In this document: one piece after another, positions 33,582 through 42,316 of the stretch
Layout of the letters: the number at the start of each line of letters is the position of its first letter
Position numbering within the stretch: the stretch's first letter is position 1
NCBI RefSeq assembly: GCF_024691275.1
Contig: NZ_JAILNU010000040.1
Span: 1 to 64,000, forward strand
Length of the DNA: 64,000 nt
Source: Ruminococcus sp.
GTDB taxonomy: Bacteria > Bacillota > Clostridia > Oscillospirales > Ruminococcaceae
Reading direction: 5' to 3'
Notes under the pieces: generated by a model
What the model saw: the letters and a program-made list of their open reading frames with translations, nothing else
Told to the model about the DNA's origin: nothing
Database searches by the model: none
Made by a program: the position numbers and the translations under genes

Positions 33582-34490
33582 TCACTTAACAGTAGTAACG
33601 TCGCTTCCGAACCACTTTGTTGAGATCTCTCCGAGCTTTCCGTCAGCCTTCATCTCGCTGAGAGTCTTCTGGACTTCGTCGCGGAGTGTCTGATCTTCTT
33701 TTCTGAATCCGATAGCGTACTCCTCAGCTTCGAGGTTGCCGTTGAGTATCACGTAGTCCTTATTGTTTGAAGTGATAAAGTAGTTTGCAACTACTGAATC
33801 AAGGAATACAGCGTCAGAGAAGCCAAGCTCCATCTGGTTAAGAGCTGTAACGTTGTCTTCGAGAGGTGACTCTGTGATATCCTTGTAGAGGTCGGCAGCT
33901 TCGAGTATCTCCTGAGCAGTAGAACCTGTCTGAACGCCGATGGTCTTGCCCTTGAGGTCGTCCATGGACTTGATATCGCTTTTTGCGGGTACAACGAATA
34001 TCATCTCGTTCTTCATGTAAGGCTCTGAGAGGTTCATTGCCTCAGCTCTTGCAGGATTTATCGACATACCGTTCCAGATGCAGTCGATCTTGCCCACATT
34101 GAGGTCTTCTTCCTTTGTATCCCAGTTGATAGGCTGCTTGATGAGCTCAACGCCTAATCTGTCGCATACTTCCTGAGCAACGTCGATATCAAAGCCTATG
34201 ATCTCATTGCTCTCGTCTGTGAAGCCCATAGGAGGGAAGCTTGCATCGAGACCGAGAACCAGCTTCTTCTCGTCGAGTACCTTCTGGAGGGAGTTGTCCT
34301 CAGCTGAAGCATCTGTACCGGCTGCGGTAGATGTTTCATCGGAAGCAGCTGTTGTTGTAGCTTCTGTAGCAGACTCCTTTGACTCGGAAGTTGTCGAAGT
34401 GTTGTTCGGATCAGAGCAGCCTGCCATAGCGGACATCATTGCAACAGAGGCAATACCTGCCAAAAGGCTTCTGAACACATTTCTTTTCAT
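33582..34490 (-). CDS. Amino-acid ABC transporter substrate-binding lipoprotein
   Basis: 302 residues. The lipoprotein signal ends in MAGC (Cys25), followed by a Thr/Ser/Ala-rich stalk to about residue 65. The family 3 binding-protein domain follows: LVLGLDASFPPMGFTD, IIGFDIDVAQEV, WNGMSINPARAEAMNLSEPY and LKGKTIGVQTGSTA. Ligand is probably a polar amino acid or cystine-like compound. Unusually, no permease or ATPase gene is adjacent; the gene is monocistronic, with a GAGGAAA site and the downstream hairpin terminator. Confidence 0.93.
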   Translation of the reverse strand: MKRNVFRSLLAGIASVAMMSAMAGCSDPNNTSTTSESKESATEATTTAASDETSTAAGTDASAEDNSLQKVLDEKKLVLGLDASFPPMGFTDESNEIIGFDIDVAQEVCDRLGVELIKQPINWDTKEEDLNVGKIDCIWNGMSINPARAEAMNLSEPYMKNEMIFVVPAKSDIKSMDDLKGKTIGVQTGSTAQEILEAADLYKDITESPLEDNVTALNQMELGFSDAVFLDSVVANYFITSNNKDYVILNGNLEAEEYAIGFRKEDQTLRDEVQKTLSEMKADGKLGEISTKWFGSDVTTVK

Positions 34491-34674
34491 TTGGATTTCC
34501 TCGCTTTCAGAATTAAAACATTAATGATACACATATCATAGCACATTTGACCCGTAGTGTAAAGACCGTGGAAATGGTTTTGGAACATCATATAAATAAT
34601 TGCAGAGTTGTCACTGTAATTTGGCGATTATTTGTGAAAAAAGTCCGTTGTGAGCTATATATGGCGTTTTCTCC

Positions 34675-34703
34675 TTTACAATGCGTATCATATGTGGTAT
34701 AAT
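34675..34703 (+). promoter_or_regulatory. Promoter of the ABC-F gene
   Basis: TTTACA (34675-34680) and TATAAT (34698-34703) are separated by 17 bases; the predicted leader is about 135 nt and contains the repeat below. Confidence 0.7.
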
Positions 34704-34711
34704 TGACATTG

Positions 34712-34797
34712 CGTGATTAAAGCCGTCAGCCATCAGTAAGCGGCTTCGCTGCCCCTGCAATGGGCTAACGTTTAATGGCTGATAGCTAACGGCGCAA
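34712..34797. repeat. Extragenic inverted-repeat element in the ABC-F leader
   Basis: GCCGTCAGCCATCAG at the left is matched by CTGATAGCTAACGGC at the right, an imperfect terminal inverted repeat of 15 bp around an inner unit (GCGGCTTCGCTGCCCCTGC). It shares the GCTAACGG and TTAATGGCT motifs with the repeats at 15.2, 51.4 and 52.6 kb. In the transcript it would form one long hairpin. Confidence 0.55.
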
Positions 34798-34843
34798 AAC
34801 ATATTTTTGCGGATCTGAATTATGATTTGCGAAAGGAGAAAAT

Positions 34844-36448
34844 ATGATAACTGTAAGTAATGTAAGTGTTCAGTTTGGCGGCTCAACACTTTTTAAAAAT
34901 GTAAATCTTAAATTCACGAATGGTAACTGCTACGGCGTTATCGGTGCAAACGGCGCAGGAAAGTCCACTTTCCTCCGTGTGCTCTGCGGCGAGCTTGAAC
35001 CTGCTTCGGGCGAGGTGGTAATGCCCAAGGAGGAGCGCCTCAGCGTTCTCAAACAGGATCACTTTGCATACGACGAGTATACAGTTCTTGATACTGTAAT
35101 AATGGGAAATGCCCGTCTTTATGAGATAATGCAGGAAAAAGACGCTCTTTACGCAAAAGAGGACTTCTCCGAGGAGGACGGCGTAAAGGCTTCCGAGCTG
35201 GAAGGCGAGTTTGCCGAGCTCAACGGCTGGGAGGCTGAATCCGACGCATCAAAGCTCATACAGGGTCTGGGACTTTCCGAGGACATACTCTATACTCAGA
35301 TGTCTATGCTTTCGGGTAATGAAAAGGTAAAGGTGCTTCTTGCACAGGCACTTTTCGGCAATCCTGATATAATACTTCTTGACGAGCCTACAAACCACCT
35401 TGATATTGACGCAGTGCGCTGGCTGGAAGAATTCCTTTCAGAGTACTTCGGTACGGTAATTGTCGTATCCCATGACAGACACTTCCTCAATAACGTCTGC
35501 ACACACATTGTTGATATCGACTACAACAAGATAAAGATGTACGTAGGTAACTATGAGTTCTGGTACGAGTCCAGCCAGCTCATACAGCGCATGATAAAGC
35601 AGCAGAACAAGAAGAACGAGGAGAAGATAAAGGAACTCAAGGACTTTATCGCCCGTTTCTCAGCAAACAAGTCCAAGTCGAATCAGGCTACATCACGCCG
35701 AAAGCTCATCGAGAAGCTCACTGTTGAGGAGCTCCCTGCATCGAGCAGAAGATACCCGTTCATCGGATTTGATATGGACAGGGATCTGGGCAAGGACATT
35801 CTTCAGGTCGATGGCATTTCAAAGACTGTTGACGGCGTGAAGCTCCTTGACAATGTAAGCTTTACCCTCGGAAGAAACGATAAGGTAGCTTTTGTCGGTG
35901 AGAGCGAGCAGGCTATCACAATGCTGTTCAAGATACTCATGGAGGAGGAACAGCCCGACAGCGGAAGCTTCAAATGGGGCGTATCCGTAACTACTTCGTA
36001 TATGCCTGTTGATAACTCAGAGTACTTCAACGGCTGCGAGTTGTCGATACTGGACTGGATCAGACAGTATTCTGTAAAGGACGAGACTGAGACCTATCTC
36101 CGCGGCTTCCTCGGACGAATGCTGTTCTCGGGCGATGACGTATACAAGCCTGTAAATGTACTTTCAGGAGGCGAGAAGGTGAGATGTATGTTCTCACGCA
36201 TGATGCTTTTCGGCTCTAATGTTCTTGTGCTTGACCGTCCGACCAACCACCTTGACCTCGAAAGCATAACCGCTGTAAACAACAGCCTTATCAACTTCAA
36301 GGGAGTTGTTCTACTTGCATCTCACGACCACGAGATCATGCAGACCACTGCAAACCGTATAATCGAGATACTTCCCGAAGGCTGTCTGGACAGACAGGGA
36401 ACCTATGAGGAGTTCATTGAATTCAAGAAGGCAAACGGACTTCTCTGA
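34844..36448 (+). CDS. ABC-F family ATPase with a degenerate second nucleotide site
   Basis: 534 residues with two ATPase domains and no membrane segments. ABC-F proteins act on the ribosome, either as translation factors or in antibiotic resistance. Domain 1 is intact: Walker A GANGAGKS (34-41), signature LSGNEK (about 156-161), Walker B LLDEPTNHLD. The linker (about 240-300) is a basic coiled coil. Domain 2 has GESEQAIT (352-359) instead of a Walker A lysine-serine and LDRPTNHLD, with Arg465 replacing the catalytic Glu, so it should not hydrolyse ATP. It resembles YkpA/YbiT-type proteins; whether the loss is general in that subgroup I cannot check. Confidence 0.9.
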   Translation: MITVSNVSVQFGGSTLFKNVNLKFTNGNCYGVIGANGAGKSTFLRVLCGELEPASGEVVMPKEERLSVLKQDHFAYDEYTVLDTVIMGNARLYEIMQEKDALYAKEDFSEEDGVKASELEGEFAELNGWEAESDASKLIQGLGLSEDILYTQMSMLSGNEKVKVLLAQALFGNPDIILLDEPTNHLDIDAVRWLEEFLSEYFGTVIVVSHDRHFLNNVCTHIVDIDYNKIKMYVGNYEFWYESSQLIQRMIKQQNKKNEEKIKELKDFIARFSANKSKSNQATSRRKLIEKLTVEELPASSRRYPFIGFDMDRDLGKDILQVDGISKTVDGVKLLDNVSFTLGRNDKVAFVGESEQAITMLFKILMEEEQPDSGSFKWGVSVTTSYMPVDNSEYFNGCELSILDWIRQYSVKDETETYLRGFLGRMLFSGDDVYKPVNVLSGGEKVRCMFSRMMLFGSNVLVLDRPTNHLDLESITAVNNSLINFKGVVLLASHDHEIMQTTANRIIEILPEGCLDRQGTYEEFIEFKKANGLL

Positions 36449-36651
36449 TATAAGTTTGGTTCAGTGATTTGAGCCGATTTGACCGCAGTCACGTTGTCGC
36501 TTGTTTCGTTTGCTTGCGGTTCAAAAATGTTGGTATAGAATATGAACGGGATTCCAAAGGGACTGTGTTCCTTTGGCAGCGCCTCTGGTCGCTGTTCACA
36601 GTTTTCAGAGAACAGCGAAACAATACGAAGGCGCTTCGCAAAGGGTGAATT

Positions 36652-36678
36652 AAAAAACAGTCCAGTGGACTGTTTTTT
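36652..36678. terminator. Palindromic terminator after the ABC-F gene
   Basis: ACAGTCC and GGACTGT pair around AGT, with six A residues before and six T residues after, so it can terminate both strands. Confidence 0.75.
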
Positions 36679-36681
36679 AGA

Positions 36682-36710
36682 GGGAACGCCTTGCAAGTGA
36701 AGGCGTTCCC
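36682..36710. repeat. Hairpin with conserved TTGCAAGTGAA loop (copy 2)
   Basis: GGGAACGCC (36682-36690) and GGCGTTCCC (36702-36710) enclose the same 11-nt loop as the hairpin at 33524. Two stem positions differ, and both are compensated on the other arm. Confidence 0.8.
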
Positions 36711-36738
36711 TAATGGAACTGAGTTTTTTGATAGACTG

Positions 36739-36766
36739 AAGCCGAAGCGATAAGCTTCGGCTTTTT
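36739..36766. terminator. Terminator between convergent genes
   Basis: AAGCCGAAGC (36739-36748) pairs with GCTTCGGCTT (36754-36763) around GATAA, followed by TTTTT-like sequence on the plus strand, directly before the stop codon of the minus-strand lipoprotein gene. Confidence 0.75.
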
Positions 36767-36768
36767 GC

Positions 36769-37494
36769 TTATTCTGATTTATAAGGCAGGAGATATTTCG
36801 TGCAAAGGTCGCGCCACTGCATATATTCGGGCAGGGAATGTACCTGCTCGATGGCAGCATTTGCCTCCTTATCCTGCACTGTGCTTATGTAACCCTGAGT
36901 ATTTACGTATGATCGGTACATTTCATCGTTGATTATCAGGTCGATGAAAATGTATTCGTTCTCGACATAGTCGTGGACTGCCTCCTCCTGAGTTTTCTGA
37001 ACATTGCAGGCGCTGAAGGGGTCAGCGTTTGAGATATGCTCGGAGATGGCAGACAGCTTTTCATCGTTCAGGCTGTCGAAGTCATAGGTTTCTCCGAACA
37101 GCATAAAATCGTCGTTCTTTGTTTCGGACAGATACGCAGCGAGCCAGATATCGTCATCAAGCTGATAATTCTCCTCGAAAGTAGCGCTGTCCTTCCATAG
37201 TCGGTTGTGTTTGTCGATATTGCCTTCATTGTGCATATAAAATCCGCACCATACTCTGCCGTCTGATTCGATAAAAAAGTCTGATTTTGTGTAAGAGTTG
37301 ATATTGTAGATCCTTTCACGATAGATGATACGGCTTTGACCGGAGCTGCTTGCCGGATTTTCTGAGAGAGCAGTATTTATGATCTCAGTAACACTTTCCG
37401 TCATGACCTCCTGTGAGCCGTCCGATGAATTGGTATCGGCTGCACAGCCCATGAGCATTAGTGTAGCTAAAGCGGCTGCTGTAAGTCGTTTCAT
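36769..37494 (-). CDS. Putative lipoprotein of unknown function
   Basis: 241 residues. A lipoprotein signal ends in LMGC (Cys17). The mature part starts with a polar Ser/Thr/Glu stretch and continues as a soluble domain with many acidic and aromatic residues; I do not recognise it. A clear AGGAGG site precedes the ATG. It lies 13 bases downstream of the sirtuin gene and is the last gene of the five-gene minus-strand run. Confidence 0.75.
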   Translation of the reverse strand: MKRLTAAALATLMLMGCAADTNSSDGSQEVMTESVTEIINTALSENPASSSGQSRIIYRERIYNINSYTKSDFFIESDGRVWCGFYMHNEGNIDKHNRLWKDSATFEENYQLDDDIWLAAYLSETKNDDFMLFGETYDFDSLNDEKLSAISEHISNADPFSACNVQKTQEEAVHDYVENEYIFIDLIINDEMYRSYVNTQGYISTVQDKEANAAIEQVHSLPEYMQWRDLCTKYLLPYKSE

Positions 37495-37507
37495 GTTGTT
37501 GATCCTC

Positions 37508-38221
37508 CTAAATACGGGAGAAGACCTCTCCTATCCTGTCGCAAATGAGCAGATCTGCCTGTTTATCCATCTGGGTCGGAGCCATATTAATGATAACGAG
37601 ATTATTGCCCCTGAAATAGCGGATAAGACCTGCTGCGGGGTAAACATTAAGTGAAGTGCCGCCGATAATGAGAGTATCAGCAGCGGCGATGGAGCTGACA
37701 GCACCGTTTACCGTATCGTCGTTGAGGGATTCCTCATAGAGAACGACATCGGGCTTGACGATACCGCCGCATTCGCATTTGGGTATGCCCTGAGAGTTGA
37801 TGATATATTCAATATCGTGGAATTTTCCGCACTTTGAGCAGTAGTTGCGCAGTACGCTTCCGTGGAGCTCATACACTCTTTTGCTGCCTGCTGCCTGATG
37901 AAGACCGTCGATATTCTGAGTGACAACAGCCGAGAGCTTTCCCTGTTCTTCGAGCTGAGCAAGTTTCAGATGAGCTGCATTGGGCTTAGCGTCGAGACAA
38001 AGCATTTTAGCTCTGTAGAAGCGGTAGAATTCCTCCGTCTTGTGGACGAAGAATGTGTGGCTCAGGATAGTTTCGGGCGGATAGTCCCACTGCTGGTTGT
38101 ACAGACCGTCCACGCTGCGAAAGTCGGGGATACCGCTTTCCGTTGAGACACCTGCGCCGCCGAAGAATACGATATTGCGGGAGTTTCTGACGATATCCGC
38201 AAGTTTTTCGATATTGTCCAT
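37508..38221 (-). CDS. NAD-dependent protein deacylase, Sir2 family
   Basis: 237 residues, usual for bacterial sirtuins. It removes acetyl or other acyl groups from lysines using NAD+. GGAGVSTESGIPDFRS (about 20-35) binds NAD; QNIDGLHQAAG and the catalytic His in ELHGS follow. A zinc site CSKC...CEC (about 122-147) is present, and GTSLNVYPAA is near the C-terminus. Phe and Tyr/Arg residues that define the desuccinylase type are not obvious. It follows the yjbQ-like gene by 4 bases. Confidence 0.93.
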   Translation of the reverse strand: MDNIEKLADIVRNSRNIVFFGGAGVSTESGIPDFRSVDGLYNQQWDYPPETILSHTFFVHKTEEFYRFYRAKMLCLDAKPNAAHLKLAQLEEQGKLSAVVTQNIDGLHQAAGSKRVYELHGSVLRNYCSKCGKFHDIEYIINSQGIPKCECGGIVKPDVVLYEESLNDDTVNGAVSSIAAADTLIIGGTSLNVYPAAGLIRYFRGNNLVIINMAPTQMDKQADLLICDRIGEVFSRI

Positions 38222-38225
38222 AGTA

Positions 38226-38621
38226 TCAGTCCCCCATAATCTTTACGAAGAATTTTCTTGTACGCGGGCCGTCGAACTCGCAGAAGTAGATATCCTGCCA
38301 CGTACCGAGAAGGAGCTTTCCGCCGCTGATGATGATAGTTTCGCTTGCACCGACAGCAGAGGATTTGATATGGGCGTCCGAGTTGCCCTCAACGTGGCGG
38401 AACGTCTGCAAGTCAGGGAAGAAGCTGTCCATACCCTTGATGAAATCGGTCTGTACATCAGGGTCAGCGTTTTCATTTATAGTGATAGCTGCGGTTGTAT
38501 GCGGACAAAAGACGATACATATACCCTCAAGTACGCCGCTTTCCTTTACAGCCTCACTGACCTCCCGCGTGATATCAACAAGACCTTCGGCGGGAGTACT
38601 AAGCTTGAAATTAAACAACAT
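38226..38621 (-). CDS. YjbQ family protein (UPF0047)
   Basis: 131 residues. The family signature is HTTAAITINENADPDV (near 44-59) with HVEGNSDAHIKSS, whose histidines and acidic residues form the conserved pocket. Some members act as weak thiamine phosphate synthases, but the true function is not settled. It lies in the same operon as nth and the sirtuin. Confidence 0.9.
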   Translation of the reverse strand: MLFNFKLSTPAEGLVDITREVSEAVKESGVLEGICIVFCPHTTAAITINENADPDVQTDFIKGMDSFFPDLQTFRHVEGNSDAHIKSSAVGASETIIISGGKLLLGTWQDIYFCEFDGPRTRKFFVKIMGD

Positions 38622-38697
38622 ATATACAAAACTCCTTTCGTGAATTTGGTAGACTTTAGCCGCCAGCCTGTGGAGACGGCAAGATTTGGTATTGGAT

Positions 38698-39333
38698 TCA
38701 ATGCTTTGAATTATAGAATCTACAGAAATAATTCAGCGGACACTCTGTACACCTTGGCTTGCGGGCGTTGCAGATATCTCTGCCGAACTCTACTGTCCTG
38801 TGGCAGAAATCCGACGAGACTTCGGGCGGAATGAGCTTAACAAGGTCTTTTTCGACCTTTGCAGGCTCCTTGTTTTTAGTCAGCCCGAGGCGACCCGTTA
38901 TGCGGATACAGTGGGTATCCGTGACCATAGCAGGCTTTCCGAAAACGTCTCCCAGCATAAGATTGGCAGTTTTCCTGCCGATCCCCGAGAGCGTGAGGAG
39001 CTCCTCCATAGTATCGGGAACTTCTCCGCCGAAGTCGTTTATAAGCTGCGAAGCCATTTCCTTCAGGCTTTTCGCCTTGTTATGATAGAAGCCGCAGGGC
39101 TTTACGTCCTGTTCGAGCTCCGAAATATCGGCATTTGCAAAAGCTTCAAGGGTGGGGTACTTTTTAAAGAGAGTCTCCGTGACAACGTTTACCCTCGCGT
39201 CGGTACACTGAGCGGCAAGTCTTGCAGCGAACATAAGCTCATAGGGCTTTGAATAATTCAGGCTGCAAGCAGCGTCGGGGTAGAGCTTTTCCAGCTCTTT
39301 CACGGCGAGTTCGGCAATTTCTTTTTTGGTCAT
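38698..39333 (-). CDS. nth: Endonuclease III
   Basis: A base-excision glycosylase/AP lyase for oxidised pyrimidines. 211 residues. The helix-hairpin-helix reads LSGIGRKTANLML, with the catalytic lysine in GRKTAN, and the catalytic aspartate is in VTDTHCIR. The C-terminal cluster CNARKPRCTECPLNYFC has the C-x6-C-x2-C-x5-C iron-sulfur pattern. The start overlaps the previous gene by 4 bases (ATGA). Confidence 0.96.
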   Translation of the reverse strand: MTKKEIAELAVKELEKLYPDAACSLNYSKPYELMFAARLAAQCTDARVNVVTETLFKKYPTLEAFANADISELEQDVKPCGFYHNKAKSLKEMASQLINDFGGEVPDTMEELLTLSGIGRKTANLMLGDVFGKPAMVTDTHCIRITGRLGLTKNKEPAKVEKDLVKLIPPEVSSDFCHRTVEFGRDICNARKPRCTECPLNYFCRFYNSKH

Positions 39334-39689
39334 GGGGAGTTCTCCTTGAATTTTTTCTGTTTTTCGAGTATGCTGTCGTAGACCTTATACATTTTCTGCA
39401 CGGTATTTTCGAGGAAGTAGTAATGCTTTATGTAGAACATGAGCAGTACCAGTATGATAGTAACGAGTATCAGTGCAGGGATATTGCTCCTGAATATGGT
39501 GACAGCCATGAATATAGTCAGTACAAGCGCAAAAAGCATAGTCACGAGGAAGTGGACGATCCTTTCGTGCTGCATGAAAGCGATCTTGTCTTTGTGTTCA
39601 GCCATAATTTCGGCGAGTTCGTCAGCGTCGGAGCACTTTTCGATGCGCTGTTGTATATAGTTCATATAATTAGTAAGGTATTCCGTCAT
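39330..39689 (-). CDS. Hypothetical two-helix membrane protein
   Basis: 119 residues. An N-terminal soluble helical part (1-45) is rich in Glu/Asp/Lys. It is followed by two membrane helices (about 46-66 and 70-88), and the C-terminus is a basic helix. No family recognised. It opens the operon, with an AGGAGTGG site, and overlaps nth by 4 bases. A TATAAT-type box lies upstream on the minus strand. Confidence 0.7.
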   Translation of the reverse strand: MTEYLTNYMNYIQQRIEKCSDADELAEIMAEHKDKIAFMQHERIVHFLVTMLFALVLTIFMAVTIFRSNIPALILVTIILVLLMFYIKHYYFLENTVQKMYKVYDSILEKQKKFKENSP

Positions 39690-39923
39690 TGAACCACTCC
39701 TTCATGAACAAATTAGACTAATCTATAATAAAATTATACACCTTTTTAGCAAAACTGTCAATAGTTACAGGGCGAAAGGTCGCATATAAACGCTTATATT
39801 TAACTAAAGCCGAATTTAAGTGAAATTTAAGCTGAATTTGCGCTTTATGCTAAAAATATCACTATATCTATTGTGCACGTATACGAATTTTTTTGCAGAA
39901 ATGCAAATATTTTGTGTTTCTTA

Positions 39924-39952
39924 TTGATTTTAACTGAAATCATCGCTATAAT
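39924..39952 (+). promoter_or_regulatory. Promoter of the mannanase gene
   Basis: TTGATT (39924-39929) and TATAAT (39947-39952) are separated by 17 bases. The leader of about 70 nt contains a CCGC-TC-GGCGG hairpin (near 39967). The remaining gap from 39690 shows nothing else. Confidence 0.75.
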
Positions 39953-40028
39953 TAAAGTGGATTCACCGCTCGGCGGTAAACTGGAAATGTTTGTAAATAA
40001 AATTTGCCATTTCAGGAGGATATTAAAC

Positions 40029-42275
40029 ATGGGAAAAAAATTATTCAAAAAGGCAGGAGCTGCGCTAATGTCAGCGGCTATGATGCTCAATGGCGTTGTC
40101 TACAGCTCGTCAACGGTAACTGCGGCAGACGCACCGCAGAAGATCGAGTTCGAGGACGCTAAGGTAACAGGTACTATCACTGTTGAGAAGGACGCTAACG
40201 CAAGCGGCGGTTCGGCACTGAAAATGACCGACAGCGGAAGCATCGAGCTCAAAGTGACTGTGGACAAAGCAGGTCCGTACAAGCTGACATTCTACGTGTT
40301 TGGCATAGGCAATGACAAACAGCAGAATCTCAGCATCAACGGCGTTTCACAGGGAGCACTCGGTATTCCCGAGGGCAGCGATTACAAGGCAGTCACCATC
40401 TCCTCGATAATGCTCAAAGAGGGCGAAAATACCATTACTATCGACAAATCATGGGGCTGGTCACAGTTCGATTATCTTGAAGTTGAAAGCATGGACAACC
40501 TTACTATAAAGGCTGCACAGACCACACCCTGCGACCAGCTGGCAACTGTTGAGACACAGAGCCTAATGGCTTACCTTGCCGAGAACTACGGCAAGCATAT
40601 AATCTCAGGTCAGCAGGAGATATACAGCGGCGGCCCTCACGGACTTGAGACAGAGTTCGAGTACCTCAAGGAGACTACAGGTCACTATCCTGCTATCCGC
40701 GGCTTTGACTACGGTAATTTCTGCTGTCCGCTCTACGGCAGCGACGACGGCTCGACAGACCGTATCATCGACTGGGTAAAGAAAAAGGGCGGAATCGCAA
40801 CCGCTTCATATCACATCAATGTTCCGAAGGATTTTGCTAACTATACTATCGGAACAAAATTGGATTGGTCACTTTCAACATATACTGCCAAGGAGACCGA
40901 CTTCTCACCTTCAAAGGCTGCAACTCCCGGCACAAAGGAGAACGAGTATTACCTCTCCACACTGAAAACTCTTGCAAAGGAGTTCAACAAGCTCGAAGCT
41001 GAGGGTATCCCTGTTATCTGGAGACCTCTCCACGAAGCCGAGGGCGGCGGCGGAGAGACAGGCTCATGGTTCTGGTGGGGCAAAGAAGGCTCAAAAGCTT
41101 ACAAAGACCTCTGGATATACACCTACAAGACCCTGACCAATGACCTTAACTGCCATAACCTTATCTGGGAGTGGAACAGCTACAACTTTGCTAATTCAAC
41201 CAACTGGTATCCAGGCGATGCTTATGTTGATATAATCGGCTATGACAAGTACAATTGTACTGTATATCTTGAGGAGAACAACTGGCAGCCGTCACTCAGA
41301 CACGATGACAGCGCTATCAGCTCTACGTTCTATGGACTTCTTGACAAGTATGACTGCAAGAAGATGGTAGCTATGGCTGAGAACGACTGCTTCTCAACAG
41401 TTGAGAACCTCACAGGCGAGAATGCAGGCTGGCTCTACTTCTGTACATGGTACGACGGCGGAAGCGATAACATCAACTTCCTCTCGAATCCGATTTTCAA
41501 CACCAAGGAAGACACTATCGCAATGTATCAGAGCGAATACTGCATAACTCTCGATGAGCTCCCCAAAAACCTCTACAATAAGGAAGGTATAACACCTCCC
41601 GACCCTTCAAAGACAACAACTACTACCACGACGACTTCCGACCCGAATGTGACTACTACCACAGCAGCTTATAAGTTCGAGGTACAGAAGAAGTCGGTTA
41701 CTATCCCTGCCAAGCCTGAAAATGCATTAGGCAAGCAGATGGTCATTGAGGTAACAGGTGCTCCGAGCGCATCTATCGGCGGCGCTGTCGGCTACGGCAC
41801 AACTGCTGACGACTGGAAGAACATCAAGTGGAGCGGCAATGCTGACAAGGACGGAAAGCTGAAAGTAGTCGTTGATATAAGCGATATGCCTGACTCATTC
41901 AAGACCTGCGAGGTACAGGTATGGTGGTCGAATGTATGGAACGCTGCAACAGAAAAGTCTGTTGACAAGCCGTACAAGATAGAAAACTGCAAAGTTGAAT
42001 ACCTTATGGGCGGAGACGTTCTTGAAGCAACTATGTGGGGAGATGCAAACTGCGACGAAGACGTGAATATGGCTGACGTAGTTATGATAATGCAGTCTCT
42101 TGCAAATCCTGACAAGTACGGTGTGAGCGGTGATGACGAGCATCATATCACAGATCAGGGACTTGCCAATGCGGACGTTGATAAAACTCTGAAGGGCGTA
42201 ACATCTAATGATGCATTAAAGATTCAGGAGTTCCTTCTCAGGAAGATAGAGACCCTTGATCCTTCTGCAAAGTAA
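40029..42275 (+). CDS. Cellulosomal GH26 beta-mannanase with CBM and dockerin
   Basis: Secreted endo-1,4-beta-mannanase of 748 residues. Order: signal peptide (1 to about 34); a CBM35-like carbohydrate-binding domain (about 38-155: KIEFEDAKV ... FDYLEVES); GH26 catalytic domain (about 172-512) with acid/base Glu336 in WRPLHEAEGG and probable nucleophile Glu451 in MAENDCF; a Thr-rich linker (529-546); a second binding-module-like beta domain (about 548-665); and a type I dockerin (669-748) with paired Ca2+ loops (GDANCDEDVNMADVV, NADVDKTLKG). The dockerin attaches it to a cohesin scaffold not in this window. The ATG at 40029, after CAGGAGGA, is preferred to the longer frame from 39873. Confidence 0.94.
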   Translation: MGKKLFKKAGAALMSAAMMLNGVVYSSSTVTAADAPQKIEFEDAKVTGTITVEKDANASGGSALKMTDSGSIELKVTVDKAGPYKLTFYVFGIGNDKQQNLSINGVSQGALGIPEGSDYKAVTISSIMLKEGENTITIDKSWGWSQFDYLEVESMDNLTIKAAQTTPCDQLATVETQSLMAYLAENYGKHIISGQQEIYSGGPHGLETEFEYLKETTGHYPAIRGFDYGNFCCPLYGSDDGSTDRIIDWVKKKGGIATASYHINVPKDFANYTIGTKLDWSLSTYTAKETDFSPSKAATPGTKENEYYLSTLKTLAKEFNKLEAEGIPVIWRPLHEAEGGGGETGSWFWWGKEGSKAYKDLWIYTYKTLTNDLNCHNLIWEWNSYNFANSTNWYPGDAYVDIIGYDKYNCTVYLEENNWQPSLRHDDSAISSTFYGLLDKYDCKKMVAMAENDCFSTVENLTGENAGWLYFCTWYDGGSDNINFLSNPIFNTKEDTIAMYQSEYCITLDELPKNLYNKEGITPPDPSKTTTTTTTTSDPNVTTTTAAYKFEVQKKSVTIPAKPENALGKQMVIEVTGAPSASIGGAVGYGTTADDWKNIKWSGNADKDGKLKVVVDISDMPDSFKTCEVQVWWSNVWNAATEKSVDKPYKIENCKVEYLMGGDVLEATMWGDANCDEDVNMADVVMIMQSLANPDKYGVSGDDEHHITDQGLANADVDKTLKGVTSNDALKIQEFLLRKIETLDPSAK

Positions 42276-42280
42276 TAACA

Positions 42281-42309
42281 GAAAAGCTGCACATTATGTG
42301 CAGCTTTTC
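42281..42309. terminator. Bidirectional terminator, GCTGCACA type (copy 1)
   Basis: GAAAAGCTGCACA and TGTGCAGCTTTTC form a perfect 13-bp stem around TTA between convergent genes. The core of the same hairpin recurs at 63835-63855. Confidence 0.9.
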
Positions 42310-42316
42310 TTTATGA

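Larger units (their letters stand above)
34491..34843. other. Intergenic region with promoter and extragenic repeat
   Basis: Between divergent genes. It holds the ABC-F promoter (34675-34703) and a repeat (34712-34797) that lies inside the ABC-F leader. No coding frame is convincing. Confidence 0.6.
36449..36768. other. Intergenic repeat-rich region
   Basis: No gene is credible; short frames here are low-complexity translations of repeats. Three hairpins stand in series: ACAGTCC-AGT-GGACTGT with flanking A and T runs, the conserved-loop hairpin, and AAGCCGAAGC/GCTTCGGCTT. CTGTTC-x-GAACAG type inverted repeats are also seen near 36595-36615. Confidence 0.6.

Noticed and set aside
36403..36860. 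Short minus-strand frames with a KNSPLDCFLIHPLRSAF-like sequence
   Set aside because: They are translations of intergenic hairpins and repeats and overlap the ends of two real genes.
38097..38834. 245-codon plus-strand frame across sirtuin, yjbQ-like and nth genes
   Set aside because: It spans three genes on the opposite strand that have clear motifs and operon spacing, so it is an antisense shadow.
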